The translations under genes and the position numbers were made by a program. Of a stretch of 64,000 nucleotides of DNA, positions 36,561-46,566 are shown one piece after another. Origin of the DNA: Shewanella sairae (lineage in GTDB: Bacteria > Pseudomonadota > Gammaproteobacteria > Enterobacterales > Shewanellaceae); NCBI RefSeq assembly GCF_023283535.1, contig NZ_JAKILT010000009.1:58044-122043 (forward strand). Direction: 5' to 3'. The notes under the pieces were generated by a model that was given only the letters and a program-made list of their open reading frames with translations, did no database searches and was not told the DNA's origin. Position 1 is the stretch's first letter. Each line of letters opens with the position of its first letter.

Positions 36561-37571
36561 TTAAACGATAAGGCCAATCTTCTCGTAAACGCTCTTAATG
36601 GTAACTTCGGCACGAGCCTGTGCTTTTTCAGCACCTTCTTTCATCACTTGGTTCAAGAAAGCGTGGTCAGCACGGTATTCTTTAAAGCGCTGTTGCAGTG
36701 GCTCAAGCATACCCACAACGGCATCGCCAGTTGCCACTTTTAAGTGACCATACATCTTGCCTTCGAATTCAGCTTCAAGGCTAGCAATCGATTGACCGGT
36801 ACAGCCAGACATTAGGCTTAGTAGGTTAGATACACCAGGTTTTTCAGCCACATCAAAACGTACGACTGGTGGCTCTTGGCCATCTGTCATCGCCTTCTTG
36901 ATTTTCTTCATGATCGCTTTAGGATCTTCAAGCAAACCAATAACGTTATTACGGTTATCGTCAGACTTAGACATCTTCTTCAGCGGATCTTGTAGCGACA
37001 TCACCTTAGCGCCGTGCTCAGGGATGAATGGCTCTGGGATCACAAAGGTGTCACCGTAAGCATTGTTAAAGCGTGTCGCGATGTCGCGAGTCAACTCTAA
37101 GTGTTGCTTTTGATCTTGTCCTACTGGGATCTCGTTTGCTTGATAAAGCAAAATATCTGCAGCCATTAACACTGGGTAGCCAAATAGACCCACGTTAATG
37201 TTATTGGCATGCTTCTGCGATTTATCTTTAAACTGTGTCATGCGGTTAAGCTCACCCATCTGGGTGTAACAGTTTAGCGCCCAACCTAGCTGTGTATGCT
37301 GCGGTACTTGAGACTGAATAAATACAGTGCTCTTTTTAGGGTCAACACCACAAGCTAAATACAGTGCTAGCGTATCAAGACACGCTTCACGTAATTTAAC
37401 CGGATCTTGTCTGACAGTAATCGCATGCAGGTCAACGACGCAATAAAGGCAATCATGACTATCTTGCATTGCAACCCACTGACGTAACGCGCCCATATAG
37501 TTGCCGATGGTAAGCTCGCCTGATGGCTGTGCTCCGCTTAGAACTACTGGTTTCGTTAGGGGGGTCGTCAT
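36561..37571 (-). CDS. trpS: Tryptophan-tRNA ligase
   Basis: 336 residues, standard bacterial length. Charges tRNA-Trp. The class I signatures are the HIGH-type motif in [21 protein letters not shown] and the KMSKS loop in [38 protein letters not shown] is the tryptophan- and tRNA-site stretch. Last gene of the rpe-gph-trpS string on the minus strand, starting 5 bp after gph. Confidence 0.96.
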   Translation of the reverse strand: MTTPLTKPVVLSGAQPSGELTIGNYMGALRQWVAMQDSHDCLYCVVDLHAITVRQDPVKLREACLDTLALYLACGVDPKKSTVFIQSQVPQHTQLGWALNCYTQMGELNRMTQFKDKSQKHANNINVGLFGYPVLMAADILLYQANEIPVGQDQKQHLELTRDIATRFNNAYGDTFVIPEPFIPEHGAKVMSLQDPLKKMSKSDDNRNNVIGLLEDPKAIMKKIKKAMTDGQEPPVVRFDVAEKPGVSNLLSLMSGCTGQSIASLEAEFEGKMYGHLKVATGDAVVGMLEPLQQRFKEYRADHAFLNQVMKEGAEKAQARAEVTIKSVYEKIGLIV

Positions 37572-37576
37572 CTTGT

Positions 37577-38275
37577 TTATTGCTCCGTTGCGTTGTCGCG
37601 CAGTTTAAGTAGCGCGGTTATTTCACTAAATTGTTCACATACGGCATCAGGGCCGCTTAGCCCAATATCTTCACCGTAGTTATAACCATAGGTCAAGCCC
37701 ACTGACGCTACCTTAGCCGCTTTTGCAGCTAAAATGTCATTCTTTGAGTCACCTACCATCAATAATTGCTCAACTTGCAGCTGCCACTCATGCAAAATGT
37801 GTTGTAGCGGCAAAGGATCAGGCTTCATCTTAGCTAATGAGTCACCGCCAAGCACTATGCCAAAGTAACCGTCAATATTGAATGCTTTCAATAAAGGAAT
37901 GGTAAATTCATATGGCTTATTGGTGACAATAGCCATTTGATATCCCGCTTGCTGCAACTGAGCTAACACAGCTTCAACATGAGGATAAAGCACACTATGT
38001 TGCTGCAGATTTTGTTTATAAAAATGCATAAATCGCGGCATGGTGTTTTGCAATTGCTCTTCGCTTACCTCTGTATCCAGTGCGAAAGTAAGCGCTCTGC
38101 GCATCAGCATCTCAGCGCCATTACCTACCCAGCTGCGAACCAAATCGTCGCTACACTGTGGTAGGTTCAACTCAGCAAGTGTTGCACGGGTAGCTGCTGC
38201 TAGATCAGGAACGCTATCAATCAGCGTTCCATCTAAGTCAAATGCTACGGCTTTAATTTGACTAAACGTGCTCAT
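37577..38275 (-). CDS. gph: Phosphoglycolate phosphatase (HAD family)
   Basis: 232 residues. HAD motif I is [14 protein letters not shown] (nucleophile Asp and acid/base Asp), motif II is AIVTNKP, motif III is in KMKPDPLPL, and motif IV is [15 protein letters not shown]. Gph dephosphorylates 2-phosphoglycolate arising from DNA repair of damaged ends. It begins 3 bp downstream of rpe and ends 5 bp before trpS, so the three are one operon, as in enterics and related genera. Confidence 0.93.
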   Translation of the reverse strand: MSTFSQIKAVAFDLDGTLIDSVPDLAAATRATLAELNLPQCSDDLVRSWVGNGAEMLMRRALTFALDTEVSEEQLQNTMPRFMHFYKQNLQQHSVLYPHVEAVLAQLQQAGYQMAIVTNKPYEFTIPLLKAFNIDGYFGIVLGGDSLAKMKPDPLPLQHILHEWQLQVEQLLMVGDSKNDILAAKAAKVASVGLTYGYNYGEDIGLSGPDAVCEQFSEITALLKLRDNATEQ

Positions 38276-38278
38276 TGG

Positions 38279-38953
38279 CTAGGCCTCTACAGTCGCTAAT
38301 TCACTGCGCATTTCATCAATAACCGCTTTGTAATCGGGTTTATTGAAAATGGCTGAACCAGCAACAAACATGTCTGCACCCGCAGCCGCAATTTCCGCGA
38401 TATTGTCGACTTTTACGCCGCCATCCACTTGTAGGCGAATGTCATAACCACTGTCGTCAATTAACTTACGTACTTGGCGCAGTTTATCAAGTGTTGACGG
38501 AATAAATGACTGGCCGCCAAACCCTGGGTTTACCGACATCAATAAAATGACGTCAAGCTTATCCATCACGTGGTCTAGGTAATGTAATGGCGTAGCAGGG
38601 TTAAACACTAGGCCTGCCTTACAGCCGGACTCTTTAATCAGTTGTAATGTACGGTCAACATGCTCTGAAGCTTCTGGGTGGAAGGTAATAATTGAAGCAC
38701 CTGCAGCAGCAAAATCAGGAATGATACGGTCGACTGGCTTCACCATTAAATGTACGTCAATATCAGCAGTAACACCGTAGTTACGCAATGCCTGACATAC
38801 CATAGGACCAATAGTTAGGTTAGGCACGTAATGGTTATCCATCACATCAAAATGAACTACATCAGCCCCCGCATTTAATACGGCATCGACATCTTCACCT
38901 AGACGCGCAAAATCGGCAGATAAAATAGAAGGAGCAATCAAAAATGGACGCAT
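38279..38953 (-). CDS. rpe: Ribulose-phosphate 3-epimerase
   Basis: 224 residues, standard length. Interconverts ribulose 5-phosphate and xylulose 5-phosphate. TIM-barrel family signatures: [36 protein letters not shown] (metal-binding His and Asp), [26 protein letters not shown] and [10 protein letters not shown] followed by [13 protein letters not shown]. First gene of rpe-gph-trpS. In E. coli rpe follows dam; here it is separated from dam by two small plus-strand genes. Confidence 0.96.
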   Translation of the reverse strand: MRPFLIAPSILSADFARLGEDVDAVLNAGADVVHFDVMDNHYVPNLTIGPMVCQALRNYGVTADIDVHLMVKPVDRIIPDFAAAGASIITFHPEASEHVDRTLQLIKESGCKAGLVFNPATPLHYLDHVMDKLDVILLMSVNPGFGGQSFIPSTLDKLRQVRKLIDDSGYDIRLQVDGGVKVDNIAEIAAAGADMFVAGSAIFNKPDYKAVIDEMRSELATVEA

Positions 38954-39119
38954 AACGAACTCACCTGAATGTTTAAGAAGTACGCCATTCTACCTGCTGA
39001 GACGTTAGCCCTCCACTCTTGAGTCCCCATTTCAGTTAATTTACATCGATAAAATATTTCACAGAAACAGTGAAATAGAATTTACGGTTAAAAAATGTTT
39101 AAAATGTAGCCACCTTTGC

Positions 39120-39125
39120 TATAAT
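39120..39125 (+). promoter_or_regulatory. Likely -10 box before the small gene at 39156
   Basis: TATAAT at 39120-39125, about 30 bases before the ATG at 39156, with a GC-rich discriminator (ACGCCG). The -35 (TGTTTA region, 17 bases up) is weak. Confidence 0.4.
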
Positions 39126-39155
39126 ACGCCGACTAGCTAAAGCAATGGAGGCATG

Positions 39156-39488
39156 ATGAAAGGATTATTTCTTAATACGGCAATGATAAAGTCAGCCGTT
39201 ATTCTTGCTTTCGCCTGTACCGTGATCACAAGCTTGGGCTCATCATCTAAGTCAAATGAATCAGCATCGATTGCATGTGACTGCGATAGTGCAGAGAGTC
39301 AATACAACCCCAGTCTACCTGCAAGCCACCCAAGTAACCGCTGCGTCACTCAAACTGATGATTTAAGTTGGAAAAGCTGGTTGGCAGGAAAAAGCCAAAC
39401 GAATCAATTACATTTCATCGATTTATTTGAACTGCTCTATGGTCATGAAAGCGCACCTATCAATAAAAGCTCCCCACTAAACAAGTAA
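39156..39488 (+). CDS. Small exported or membrane-anchored protein of unknown function
   Basis: 110 residues from the ATG at 39156, which has GGAGG four bases upstream (the ATG at 39153 would leave no spacing). An N-terminal hydrophobic segment about 10-29 (AMIKSAVILAFACTVITSLGS) may be a signal peptide or an anchor. The mature part has three cysteines (ACDCDSAES, SNRCVT), which could form a disulphide or bind metal, and a mixed polar tail. No family recognised. A TATAAT is present 30 bp upstream. It is between rpe and dam on the opposite strand, close to the next small gene. Confidence 0.55.
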   Translation: MKGLFLNTAMIKSAVILAFACTVITSLGSSSKSNESASIACDCDSAESQYNPSLPASHPSNRCVTQTDDLSWKSWLAGKSQTNQLHFIDLFELLYGHESAPINKSSPLNK

Positions 39489-39500
39489 ATAATTACTGTT

Positions 39501-39686
39501 ATGCTGCATCGATTTTGGCAAATATTTTCAAGCACTATCGCGGCATTTTTTGGCGTGCAAACAGAAAAGAACCGTCAGCGAGACTTTCAAACGACATCTC
39601 CAATTCCTTTCATTGTCATGGGGCTAATTCTGGCGTTTATATTTGTGGCTGGCTTACTGTTTATTGTTAAGCAAGTGCTCGCTTAG
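39501..39686 (+). CDS. DUF2970 single-helix membrane protein
   Basis: 61 residues. The DUF2970 pattern is recognisable: WQIFSSTIAAFFGVQTEKNRQRDF followed by a single C-terminal membrane helix (FIVMGLILAFIFVAGLLFIVKQ). These small proteins are common in Shewanella and related genera; function unknown. It starts 12 bp past the stop of the preceding small gene, without a clear Shine-Dalgarno, so translation may be coupled. Confidence 0.75.
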   Translation: MLHRFWQIFSSTIAAFFGVQTEKNRQRDFQTTSPIPFIVMGLILAFIFVAGLLFIVKQVLA

Positions 39687-39734
39687 TTCAGCTTCAAGCA
39701 AATCGGCACCTACTTAATAATCAACAAATTAAGA

Positions 39735-40574
39735 TTAGTCATTCTCGCTATGATAAGAGTCATCATATAACGCCATCAGCTCATCAACCTTCTTACGGCC
39801 ACTGCCTTTCTGGCTAATGTTGCGCTGCACCTGAATCGTGTCAAATCTTGCTCCATGATAAAGCTCCCGAGTTAGCGGAATATCATGGTTGCTGATAAGT
39901 ACTGGGATGCCTCTTTCAATTGCTGTATGGCGAGCATGCCTAGCAAGCAAGGCTTGATCATCTAACGAAAAGCCGCTACCGACGTAAGTCGTAAAACTCG
40001 CTGTTGATGACAAAGGGGCATAAGGCGGGTCACAGTAAACCACATCGCCCGCTTTTGTCATATCAATCGCTTGCTCATAGCCAATGCAATGAAACTCAGC
40101 ATTTTGAGCTTTTTCTGAAAAAGCACGGATCTCTTTTTCTGGGAAGTAAGGCTTTTTATAGGAACCAAACGGCACATTAAAGCCGCCCTTTCGGTTATAA
40201 CGGCATAAACCATTAAAACCATGGCGATTCATATAAAGAAAATAAACAGAACGCTTAAATGGATCTTTAGTGGCATTAAACTCTATGCGGATTTTGTAAT
40301 AGGCTTCTTTATCATTCATTTCCGGAACGAAAAGTGCCTTCGCCGCTTTGATGTATTTCTCTGGCTCTTTTTGCACAATCTTATACAGATTAATCAAGTC
40401 ATGATTAATATCGCAGAGTAAGTAGCGATCATAATGAGTATTGAGAAATACTGAGCCCGCACCAACAAAAGGCTCGACCAAGCGATCACCTTGAGGTAAA
40501 TGTGCTGATAAGGCTTCAATCAGTTTAAATTTTCCGCCAGCCCACTTTAAAAAGGCTCTTTGTTTTTTAATCAT
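39735..40574 (-). CDS. dam: DNA adenine methyltransferase (GATC)
   Basis: 279 residues. Dam methylates adenine in GATC for mismatch repair and control of initiation. N-terminal RAFLKWAGGKFKLIEALSAHLP, the SAM motif LVEPFVGAGSVF and the catalytic DPPY (residues 182-185) are in family order (alpha class). The middle NRHGFNGLCRYNRKGGFNVPFG is the target-recognition part that tells GATC enzymes from other alpha methylases. It lies in its usual place after damX, with a 53-bp gap, and is the last gene of the aroK-aroB-damX-dam run. Confidence 0.95.
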   Translation of the reverse strand: MIKKQRAFLKWAGGKFKLIEALSAHLPQGDRLVEPFVGAGSVFLNTHYDRYLLCDINHDLINLYKIVQKEPEKYIKAAKALFVPEMNDKEAYYKIRIEFNATKDPFKRSVYFLYMNRHGFNGLCRYNRKGGFNVPFGSYKKPYFPEKEIRAFSEKAQNAEFHCIGYEQAIDMTKAGDVVYCDPPYAPLSSTASFTTYVGSGFSLDDQALLARHARHTAIERGIPVLISNHDIPLTRELYHGARFDTIQVQRNISQKGSGRKKVDELMALYDDSYHSEND

Positions 40575-40627
40575 TTAAATTGATCGAGTGCTTATAAAAA
40601 AGAGAGCTGTCGATTGTACTCTGTTTA

Positions 40628-42013
40628 TTATTGAATTTCACGAGTTGGAGGCACTTCTTGTAATTCATATTCACCAAGGCTTTTCCAAGATCTTACCCAA
40701 GGTTCAGAAATACCCATACTTGTCATTAACCAAGTTGATTGCTGCAGTGCTTGTTGCCGGCTTTTAAAATGACCTTGCAACACTACCCAGCGCTGATTAT
40801 AGCGTGCAACTTTAACATCGGGCGTTTCTTTGAGGCTTAGTAACATATTATTCAATGACTTTAGCTGTTTTACACTTGCCAGTTGCAGCGTATAGCCGAA
40901 ATCAGGCAGTGCAAATTTGGCTGGATTTACTGTTGCGGCTGTATTGTGCAACATCCTACTTTGTGTAGTCACTTCAGCTTTAGCAGTCGTATGCTGAGTC
41001 GCTTGAACTTGCGGTTCTTTGCCCTTTACATCAAATGTCGCTGCCTGAGTTATTTTATAAGTCGTGATTAGGCTTTTACTGTTTACTTCAGACAAAAGTT
41101 GTATCTGTTGCTGACTATGAGGGGGGAAATACTGATGATTTTTTAGCGTACGCTTGCCATAATCAAACAGGAACGAACTATCCTCTGCAAAACGCTCACT
41201 GACATCAACGGCAAACTTAACTTCTTGAGGTTTTGTATCTTGGGAATTATTACCTAGCAACAACCAGCCAAACACCAAAAGAAGAACGCAAAAAATAGAT
41301 ATAAACGTAATCTTGGTTAATTTCGTTGTTTTTAACGCTGCTACGGGCTCACCATTAAGAGCAAGCTCAAGTAAACTGACCACCTCTTGCGGCGTGCCCT
41401 TTTGCATCTCTAGTTGATTCTTTACAATATCCCTTGGAGTGAAAGGCTGCTGCTCACTGCGGCTTAATAGTGTGTAGTAAAGACCTTCGCGCTCAGCCTG
41501 ATCTAATGGCTCTATATCAATAGCAAGCACTTGCTCTAATAGAGTCTCTGGAAGTTGTTGAATAATTTCGCTAAAGAAATGTTGCGGCGCAGTCATCAAC
41601 ACCTTTATAGACTTACCAGGAAAAGAAATTTGGCTCAGAATGATACATTCAGCCCAGATCTCAAGCGGCAACAAATGCGCATCATCAAGCACAATATAAC
41701 TTTCATTCGGTAATGATTCGGCGACACTCAATAAGCACTCTGGTAGTGGGATCTCATCGTCAAATACGGGCTCAGTTAATAGTTGAACTAAAACTTTGCG
41801 TCGTATCTCAGCACTATCACAGTGCTTAGGACAAATAACCAATGCAGAACTTTGATGATCGAACTCATTCAGCAGCCCTGTTACTAAAGTTGTTTTACCT
41901 GCACCATCCTCTCCGGTTAGCACCATTAATTGGTCGCTATAAACACTGAGGTGCAATAAACGCTGCAGTAGCGAATCTTGGCTAGGAAGTAAGGTCGATT
42001 CTGAAAATGACAT
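40628..42013 (-). CDS. damX: DamX-like AAA ATPase and SPOR-domain division protein
   Basis: 461 residues. An N-terminal AAA part carries Walker A (LTGEDGAGKTTLV) and Walker B (SYIVLDDAHLLP). A single membrane helix about 235-255 (ITFISIFCVLLLVFGWLLLGN) follows, then a periplasmic linker and a C-terminal SPOR domain (YTLQLASVKQLKSLNNMLLSLK) that binds peptidoglycan stripped of side chains at the septum. The ATPase half is as in the Vibrio and Shewanella DamX/ExeA-like form and is absent in E. coli DamX. 148 bp after aroB. Confidence 0.88.
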   Translation of the reverse strand: MSFSESTLLPSQDSLLQRLLHLSVYSDQLMVLTGEDGAGKTTLVTGLLNEFDHQSSALVICPKHCDSAEIRRKVLVQLLTEPVFDDEIPLPECLLSVAESLPNESYIVLDDAHLLPLEIWAECIILSQISFPGKSIKVLMTAPQHFFSEIIQQLPETLLEQVLAIDIEPLDQAEREGLYYTLLSRSEQQPFTPRDIVKNQLEMQKGTPQEVVSLLELALNGEPVAALKTTKLTKITFISIFCVLLLVFGWLLLGNNSQDTKPQEVKFAVDVSERFAEDSSFLFDYGKRTLKNHQYFPPHSQQQIQLLSEVNSKSLITTYKITQAATFDVKGKEPQVQATQHTTAKAEVTTQSRMLHNTAATVNPAKFALPDFGYTLQLASVKQLKSLNNMLLSLKETPDVKVARYNQRWVVLQGHFKSRQQALQQSTWLMTSMGISEPWVRSWKSLGEYELQEVPPTREIQ

Positions 42014-42161
42014 TTAGATGCCCCAGCAACAGATTTTAAGTCTGCGTGCTTTAAACCATTTATGGGGTAACATAAAAATCGGCCTATGAAGCAAGTTCAT
42101 AACCTGAGCGAAGTGCACTTTAACTTTTGATTTTGCGTTCACTGATCACCTGCGACATAGT

Positions 42162-43241
42162 TTATGCGCAGTTGATAACCTCTTCCAGTAGCTCATCGGT
42201 CACGTCACTGTAGATCCCTGCTTGGCCAATGCCTTCAGGTAAAATAAGTCGTAGCTGACCTTTAAGCACCTTCTTGTCGCGGCGCATATGCTTAATGAAT
42301 TGTTCAAAATCCATCGATTCTGGGGCTGAGGTAGGTAGATCGAATGCGGCTAACAGTGCAGTTATCCGACAAACAATTGACTCATCAACTAACCCAAGCT
42401 TGTTAGAGGTGATTGCAGCAAGGACTGTGCCAGCAGATACAGCCTCACCATGTAACCACACCCCGTAGCCCATTTCGGCTTCGATGGCATGGCCAAAGGT
42501 ATGCCCGAGATTGAGTAATGCTCGAACGGCTTGTTCTGTTTCGTCTTTTTGAACCACTTCAGCTTTGATTTCACAGCAGCGGCCAATGGCATATTCAAGC
42601 GCATTTTTATCTAATGACTGTAATGCCTCAACATTATTTTCAAGCCATTGAAAAAAATCAGCGTCCCAAATAACACCGTACTTAATTACCTCAGCCATGC
42701 CGGCAGCAAACTCACGCTTAGGTAAGGTACTTAAGCAATCAGTGTCAATTAATACACATTTAGGCTGATAGAAAGCACCTATCATATTTTTGCCTAATGG
42801 GTGATTAACTGCCGTTTTACCACCAACAGACGAATCGACTTGAGATAACAGTGTTGTTGGGATTTGAATAAAATCCACACCACGCTGATAACTTGCAGCC
42901 GCAAAACCTGTCATATCGCCAATCACACCACCACCTAGTGCAATTAAAACCGTATCACGGCCTAAATTTTGCTCTAACAATGATGTGAAGATCGAGTTCA
43001 TCTGCTCAAGGGTTTTGTATTGCTCACCATCGGGTAGAATCACGGGCGTAACGCAGGCGAAAGCCGACAGCATAGCTTGTACCTTTTCAAGGTATAGAGG
43101 CGCTATCGTTTCGTTAGTGACGATTAGGATGTTCTTATGTTGCAGATAGCGAGCCAAAGGCTCGCTACTACAAAACAAATTCTGGCCAATTTCAATTGGG
43201 TAACTACGCTCTCCGAGTTCAACCAGAACTTGTTTCGTCAT
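42162..43241 (-). CDS. aroB: 3-dehydroquinate synthase
   Basis: 359 residues, standard length. It converts DAHP to 3-dehydroquinate, step 2 of the shikimate route, using NAD and a divalent metal. Signatures: [69 protein letters not shown] (family fingerprint and NAD site) and the metal His in [12 protein letters not shown] and [10 protein letters not shown]. Starts 3 bp past aroK, so the two are translated as a pair. Confidence 0.96.
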   Translation of the reverse strand: MTKQVLVELGERSYPIEIGQNLFCSSEPLARYLQHKNILIVTNETIAPLYLEKVQAMLSAFACVTPVILPDGEQYKTLEQMNSIFTSLLEQNLGRDTVLIALGGGVIGDMTGFAAASYQRGVDFIQIPTTLLSQVDSSVGGKTAVNHPLGKNMIGAFYQPKCVLIDTDCLSTLPKREFAAGMAEVIKYGVIWDADFFQWLENNVEALQSLDKNALEYAIGRCCEIKAEVVQKDETEQAVRALLNLGHTFGHAIEAEMGYGVWLHGEAVSAGTVLAAITSNKLGLVDESIVCRITALLAAFDLPTSAPESMDFEQFIKHMRRDKKVLKGQLRLILPEGIGQAGIYSDVTDELLEEVINCA

Positions 43242-43244
43242 ATC

Positions 43245-43760
43245 TTAAAAACCTAACTGTTCAATAATTTGGTTTGCTACAACTTTGGCACTTTGCTCAT
43301 CAGTCTTAACGATGACGTCTGCAATCTCTTCATATAGAGGATTACGTACCTCAGCTAGGTTTTCTAGCACTTCTCTTGGGTCGTCAACTTGAAGCAATGG
43401 ACGACGCTTATCTCTTTGCGTACGTGCAACTTGCTTATCAATCGTTGTTTCTAAGTAAACAACGATGCCGCGAGCAGAAAGATTATTACGGATCTCTTTG
43501 CTTTGGATTGAACCACCGCCAGTTGCTAAAACAATACCCTGCTTTTCGGTTAGATCAGCAACAACCTGTGTTTCACGGTTGCGGAAACCCTCTTCACCTT
43601 CAACATCAAAAACCCAAGCAATGTCAGCACCGGTGCGGCTTTCAATTTCTTGATCTGAATCGTGGAACTCTAAGTGCAGCATCTGTGCCAGATGACGGCC
43701 TATAGTGCTTTTACCAGCCCCCATAGGGCCTACTAGGAAAATATTACGTTTCTCGGCCAT
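43245..43760 (-). CDS. aroK: Shikimate kinase I
   Basis: 171 residues. P-loop kinase: [21 protein letters not shown] (Walker A), [30 protein letters not shown] (shikimate-binding and lid), ATGGGSI, and the Arg-rich lid [11 protein letters not shown]. It phosphorylates shikimate. In this order (pilQ-aroK-aroB-damX-dam) it is conserved across the gammaproteobacteria. 214 bp separates it from pilQ, with a hairpin in between. Confidence 0.96.
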
Positions 43761-43931
43761 TTGATTTATACGTCTGAATCTTATTTAAGTTTGCCTATGT
43801 CAACTCAAATAAACGGAGTTGACCTTTAATCTTACCTTGCTCTATTGAGACTTGACCGCTGATTATCTCAGCTAAATGCCATCTATGGCAAGCGGGGAAT
43901 GCATTTCTATCAAAAATGTATCATGCAAAAC

Positions 43932-43962
43932 GATAAAGCTAGCGTTAAACACTAGCTTTATC
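43932..43962 (-). terminator. Hairpin after pilQ
   Basis: GATAAAGCTAG and CTAGCTTTATC form a perfect 11-bp stem with a 9-base loop, 13 bases past the pilQ stop on the minus strand. The following T run is short (GTTTTGC), so it may be a partial terminator that also sets the pil/aro boundary. Confidence 0.6.
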
Positions 43963-43974
43963 TGCTCGATTATT

Positions 43975-46026
43975 TTATAGCGCTTCTGAAACTATTTTTG
44001 GCGTCACAAAAATCAGCAACTCTTGGCGCTCATTCTGATCAGAGGTGTTTCTAAACATAAAGCCTAAATAAGGGATATCTCCTAACAAGGGTACCTTGCT
44101 AACACGGCTAATCATTTGCTGCTGGTAGATACCACCCAGTACAATTGTCTCACCGTGATCCACCAGCACTTGAGTGCCAATTCTCTGAGTGTCGATCGAA
44201 ACTGCTTGCCCTGTTGGGGTATCAACTGTTTTACCCTGAGAATCTTGAGTAATCTCTAAGTCTAAAATCACGCGATTATCAGGTGTAATTTGGGGCGTAA
44301 CACGTAATGACAGTACAGCCTTTTTGAAAGTAACTGTCGTTGCACCACTTGAACTCGCTTCTACATAAGGGATTTCAACCCCCTGCTCAATAAAGGCCGC
44401 CTTTTGGTTAGAGGTGGTAATACGTGGGCTTGCGATAATCTCACCCTTATTTTCTTGCTCTAACGCACTAAGCTCTAGATCCAACACTGTACCATCAGCC
44501 AATTTAGCAACATGAAACGCGATACTTGTAGGATTAGCCACTGCGGCAGGAAGATTAACGTTCAAACGATCACCAATACTCGGAATGATACCATTGGCAA
44601 TATCGTTAGCGCCCTCTAGGCTGCCCGAGGTACCTTTATCGCCTTGTTGATCTGTTACGCCCCAACGAACACCTAGGTCTTCAGAAATATCATCTTTGAC
44701 CGTTACCATTCTGGCTTCAATCAGCACCTGCTTAATTGGAATATCCAGTACTTCAATTAACCGATGAACATTTTCTAAAATTTCTTCGGTGTCTTTCACC
44801 AACAAGGTATTGGTACGCTCATCTACCGCAACGCTACCACGAGCACTTAATAGGCTTGAATCTTCACCTTTCAACAATGCCGCAATATCCTTTGCCTTAG
44901 CATAATTTATTTGCAGGTATTCAGAATACAAAGGAGCCAGCTCCTTAACTTCTTGCTTATTTTTCAGTTCTTGGCTTTCACGAATAGCTATCTCTTCGCT
45001 CGGCGCAATCATCAAGATATTACCTTCAATACGCTTATCTAAGCCCTTAGCTTGTAAAATAAGGTCAAGAGCTTGATCCCAAGGCACATCATCAAGACGT
45101 AAAGTAATGTCTCCTTCAACCGTATCGCTGGTCACCAAGTTGAAATTATTATAGTCAGCAATAATCTGCAGTACCGTTCTTACTGAGATATTTTGAAAGT
45201 TTAAAGAAAGAGAACGACCATCGTATTTTTTCTCTTCCTTAACAAGGTTCATTCGCTCAACCTTTTTCATTATCAACTTAAACAAACTTCCTTCTTGCTG
45301 GTAGTTATATTCATAATTGCCATCAATATCGATAAGAAAACGAGCAGTTAAATCTTCCTTAAAAGTTTCAAAACTTTTTACTGGCGTAGCAAAGTCATAA
45401 ACATCCATCACATAGAGAAAATCACTATTTATGTCTGTGTTATAAAGCTTTAACTCAAGTTTCGCGCCCACCTGCTCAACGTTTGCAGCAACTGAATCAT
45501 TATTTAAATTAATTAATAATTCTCCACCGCCATCTGGGGTCCGACGAAAATCAATCTTTTCAATACTGTTAACGAATGGATTATCAAGGTCTTCATTTTG
45601 GCTCGAAACCTCATCATTAATGGTTAAACGATACGTGTTACCAATAACTTTACCTTGGTATGGCTTAACGTTTTCCAGACCAACAAATATTTGTAATGCA
45701 CTGCCATTAGGGACTGTACTAACAGTTTCTACTCCAGCGGTCTTTATCGGTAAGGTTTGCTTTTCTAAAGCAGAAATACTATCGCTAAAACCTAAAATAA
45801 TTTGGGCGGGATCAGCATTAAGATCTATCACTGGAGCTTCAATATCATTTTCAAAAATCAGTTGTAGCTCGAGTTGCTGATCTACTACAGCATGATACTT
45901 TATATCCACAAGTCTGTTTGACGCATATGAATACGGAATCATGCCGAGGATCAAGGCAAAACCAATCATTATCTTAAATAATGACACATCCCTATAATTG
46001 GTTTTTAGCGTGGTTAAAGATCTCAT
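43975..46026 (-). CDS. pilQ: Type IV pilus secretin PilQ
   Basis: 683 residues from the ATG at 46026, with GAGGGA directly upstream; an in-frame ATG at 46041 is the alternative. Signal segment, two AMIN domains (about 30-130 and 150-250: RLVDIKYHAVVDQQLELQLIF; FVNSIEKIDFRRTPDGGGELLINLN), STN/N0 domain (LSLNFQNISVRTVLQIIADYNNFNLV), N1 (LQINYAKAKDIAALLK), and the secretin barrel ending VPLLGDIPYLGFMFRNTSDQNERQELLIFVTPKI. PilQ forms the outer-membrane ring through which the pilus exits. End of the pilMNOPQ operon. Confidence 0.96.
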   Translation of the reverse strand: MRSLTTLKTNYRDVSLFKIMIGFALILGMIPYSYASNRLVDIKYHAVVDQQLELQLIFENDIEAPVIDLNADPAQIILGFSDSISALEKQTLPIKTAGVETVSTVPNGSALQIFVGLENVKPYQGKVIGNTYRLTINDEVSSQNEDLDNPFVNSIEKIDFRRTPDGGGELLINLNNDSVAANVEQVGAKLELKLYNTDINSDFLYVMDVYDFATPVKSFETFKEDLTARFLIDIDGNYEYNYQQEGSLFKLIMKKVERMNLVKEEKKYDGRSLSLNFQNISVRTVLQIIADYNNFNLVTSDTVEGDITLRLDDVPWDQALDLILQAKGLDKRIEGNILMIAPSEEIAIRESQELKNKQEVKELAPLYSEYLQINYAKAKDIAALLKGEDSSLLSARGSVAVDERTNTLLVKDTEEILENVHRLIEVLDIPIKQVLIEARMVTVKDDISEDLGVRWGVTDQQGDKGTSGSLEGANDIANGIIPSIGDRLNVNLPAAVANPTSIAFHVAKLADGTVLDLELSALEQENKGEIIASPRITTSNQKAAFIEQGVEIPYVEASSSGATTVTFKKAVLSLRVTPQITPDNRVILDLEITQDSQGKTVDTPTGQAVSIDTQRIGTQVLVDHGETIVLGGIYQQQMISRVSKVPLLGDIPYLGFMFRNTSDQNERQELLIFVTPKIVSEAL

Positions 46027-46047
46027 TATTCCCTCAGTCATCTCTTA

Positions 46048-46566
46048 TTATTCCCCGGTCAATTCCATACTGCTAAACCGTTCTGTCCAGCATCCAGACC
46101 CATCTGGGATCAACTCTATTATTTCTACCGTGCTTTGCGTAACTTCGGCAATTTTGCCATGATAAAGTCCCAAATACTGCCCCACACCTAGACGATAAAC
46201 ACTACCGTCATTGGTCTCAAGTAACGCCCAAATATTCTGCTTTTCACTCAAGGTACCGCGCATTTTTAAATTATCTAAAGCATATGTTTCCAATCTACCT
46301 TTTCGCCGCTTAAGATCTGGCTGCAGGCAATCTTTAGTCGTGTCAATCACTTCCTCGGTTAACTCTCTTGATGGCGGCACATATGGGCTACGCATTAAAT
46401 CAGCTTGATAAGTAAAATGTTCAAATTTAGGCGTTTCTTTTAACGGCGGAATATGGGCAACATGCTGAGCTTTCGTTGTCGTGACAAATAGTTCTAGATC
46501 GCTCTTATCACCAAGGCAACCAGTAAGTATTAAACTGATAATTATAAGTAAACCTATCCTAATCAC
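46048..46566 (-). CDS. pilP: Type IV pilus inner-membrane lipoprotein PilP
   Basis: 172 residues with lipobox LTGC (Cys17). The C-terminal part (LETYALDNLKMRGTLSEKQNIWALLETNDGSVYRLGVGQYLG to the end) is the PilP beta-domain that contacts the N0 domain of PilQ. It joins the inner-membrane PilMNO ring to the secretin. The start overlaps the pilO stop by 4 bp. Confidence 0.93.
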   Translation of the reverse strand: MIRIGLLIIISLILTGCLGDKSDLELFVTTTKAQHVAHIPPLKETPKFEHFTYQADLMRSPYVPPSRELTEEVIDTTKDCLQPDLKRRKGRLETYALDNLKMRGTLSEKQNIWALLETNDGSVYRLGVGQYLGLYHGKIAEVTQSTVEIIELIPDGSGCWTERFSSMELTGE

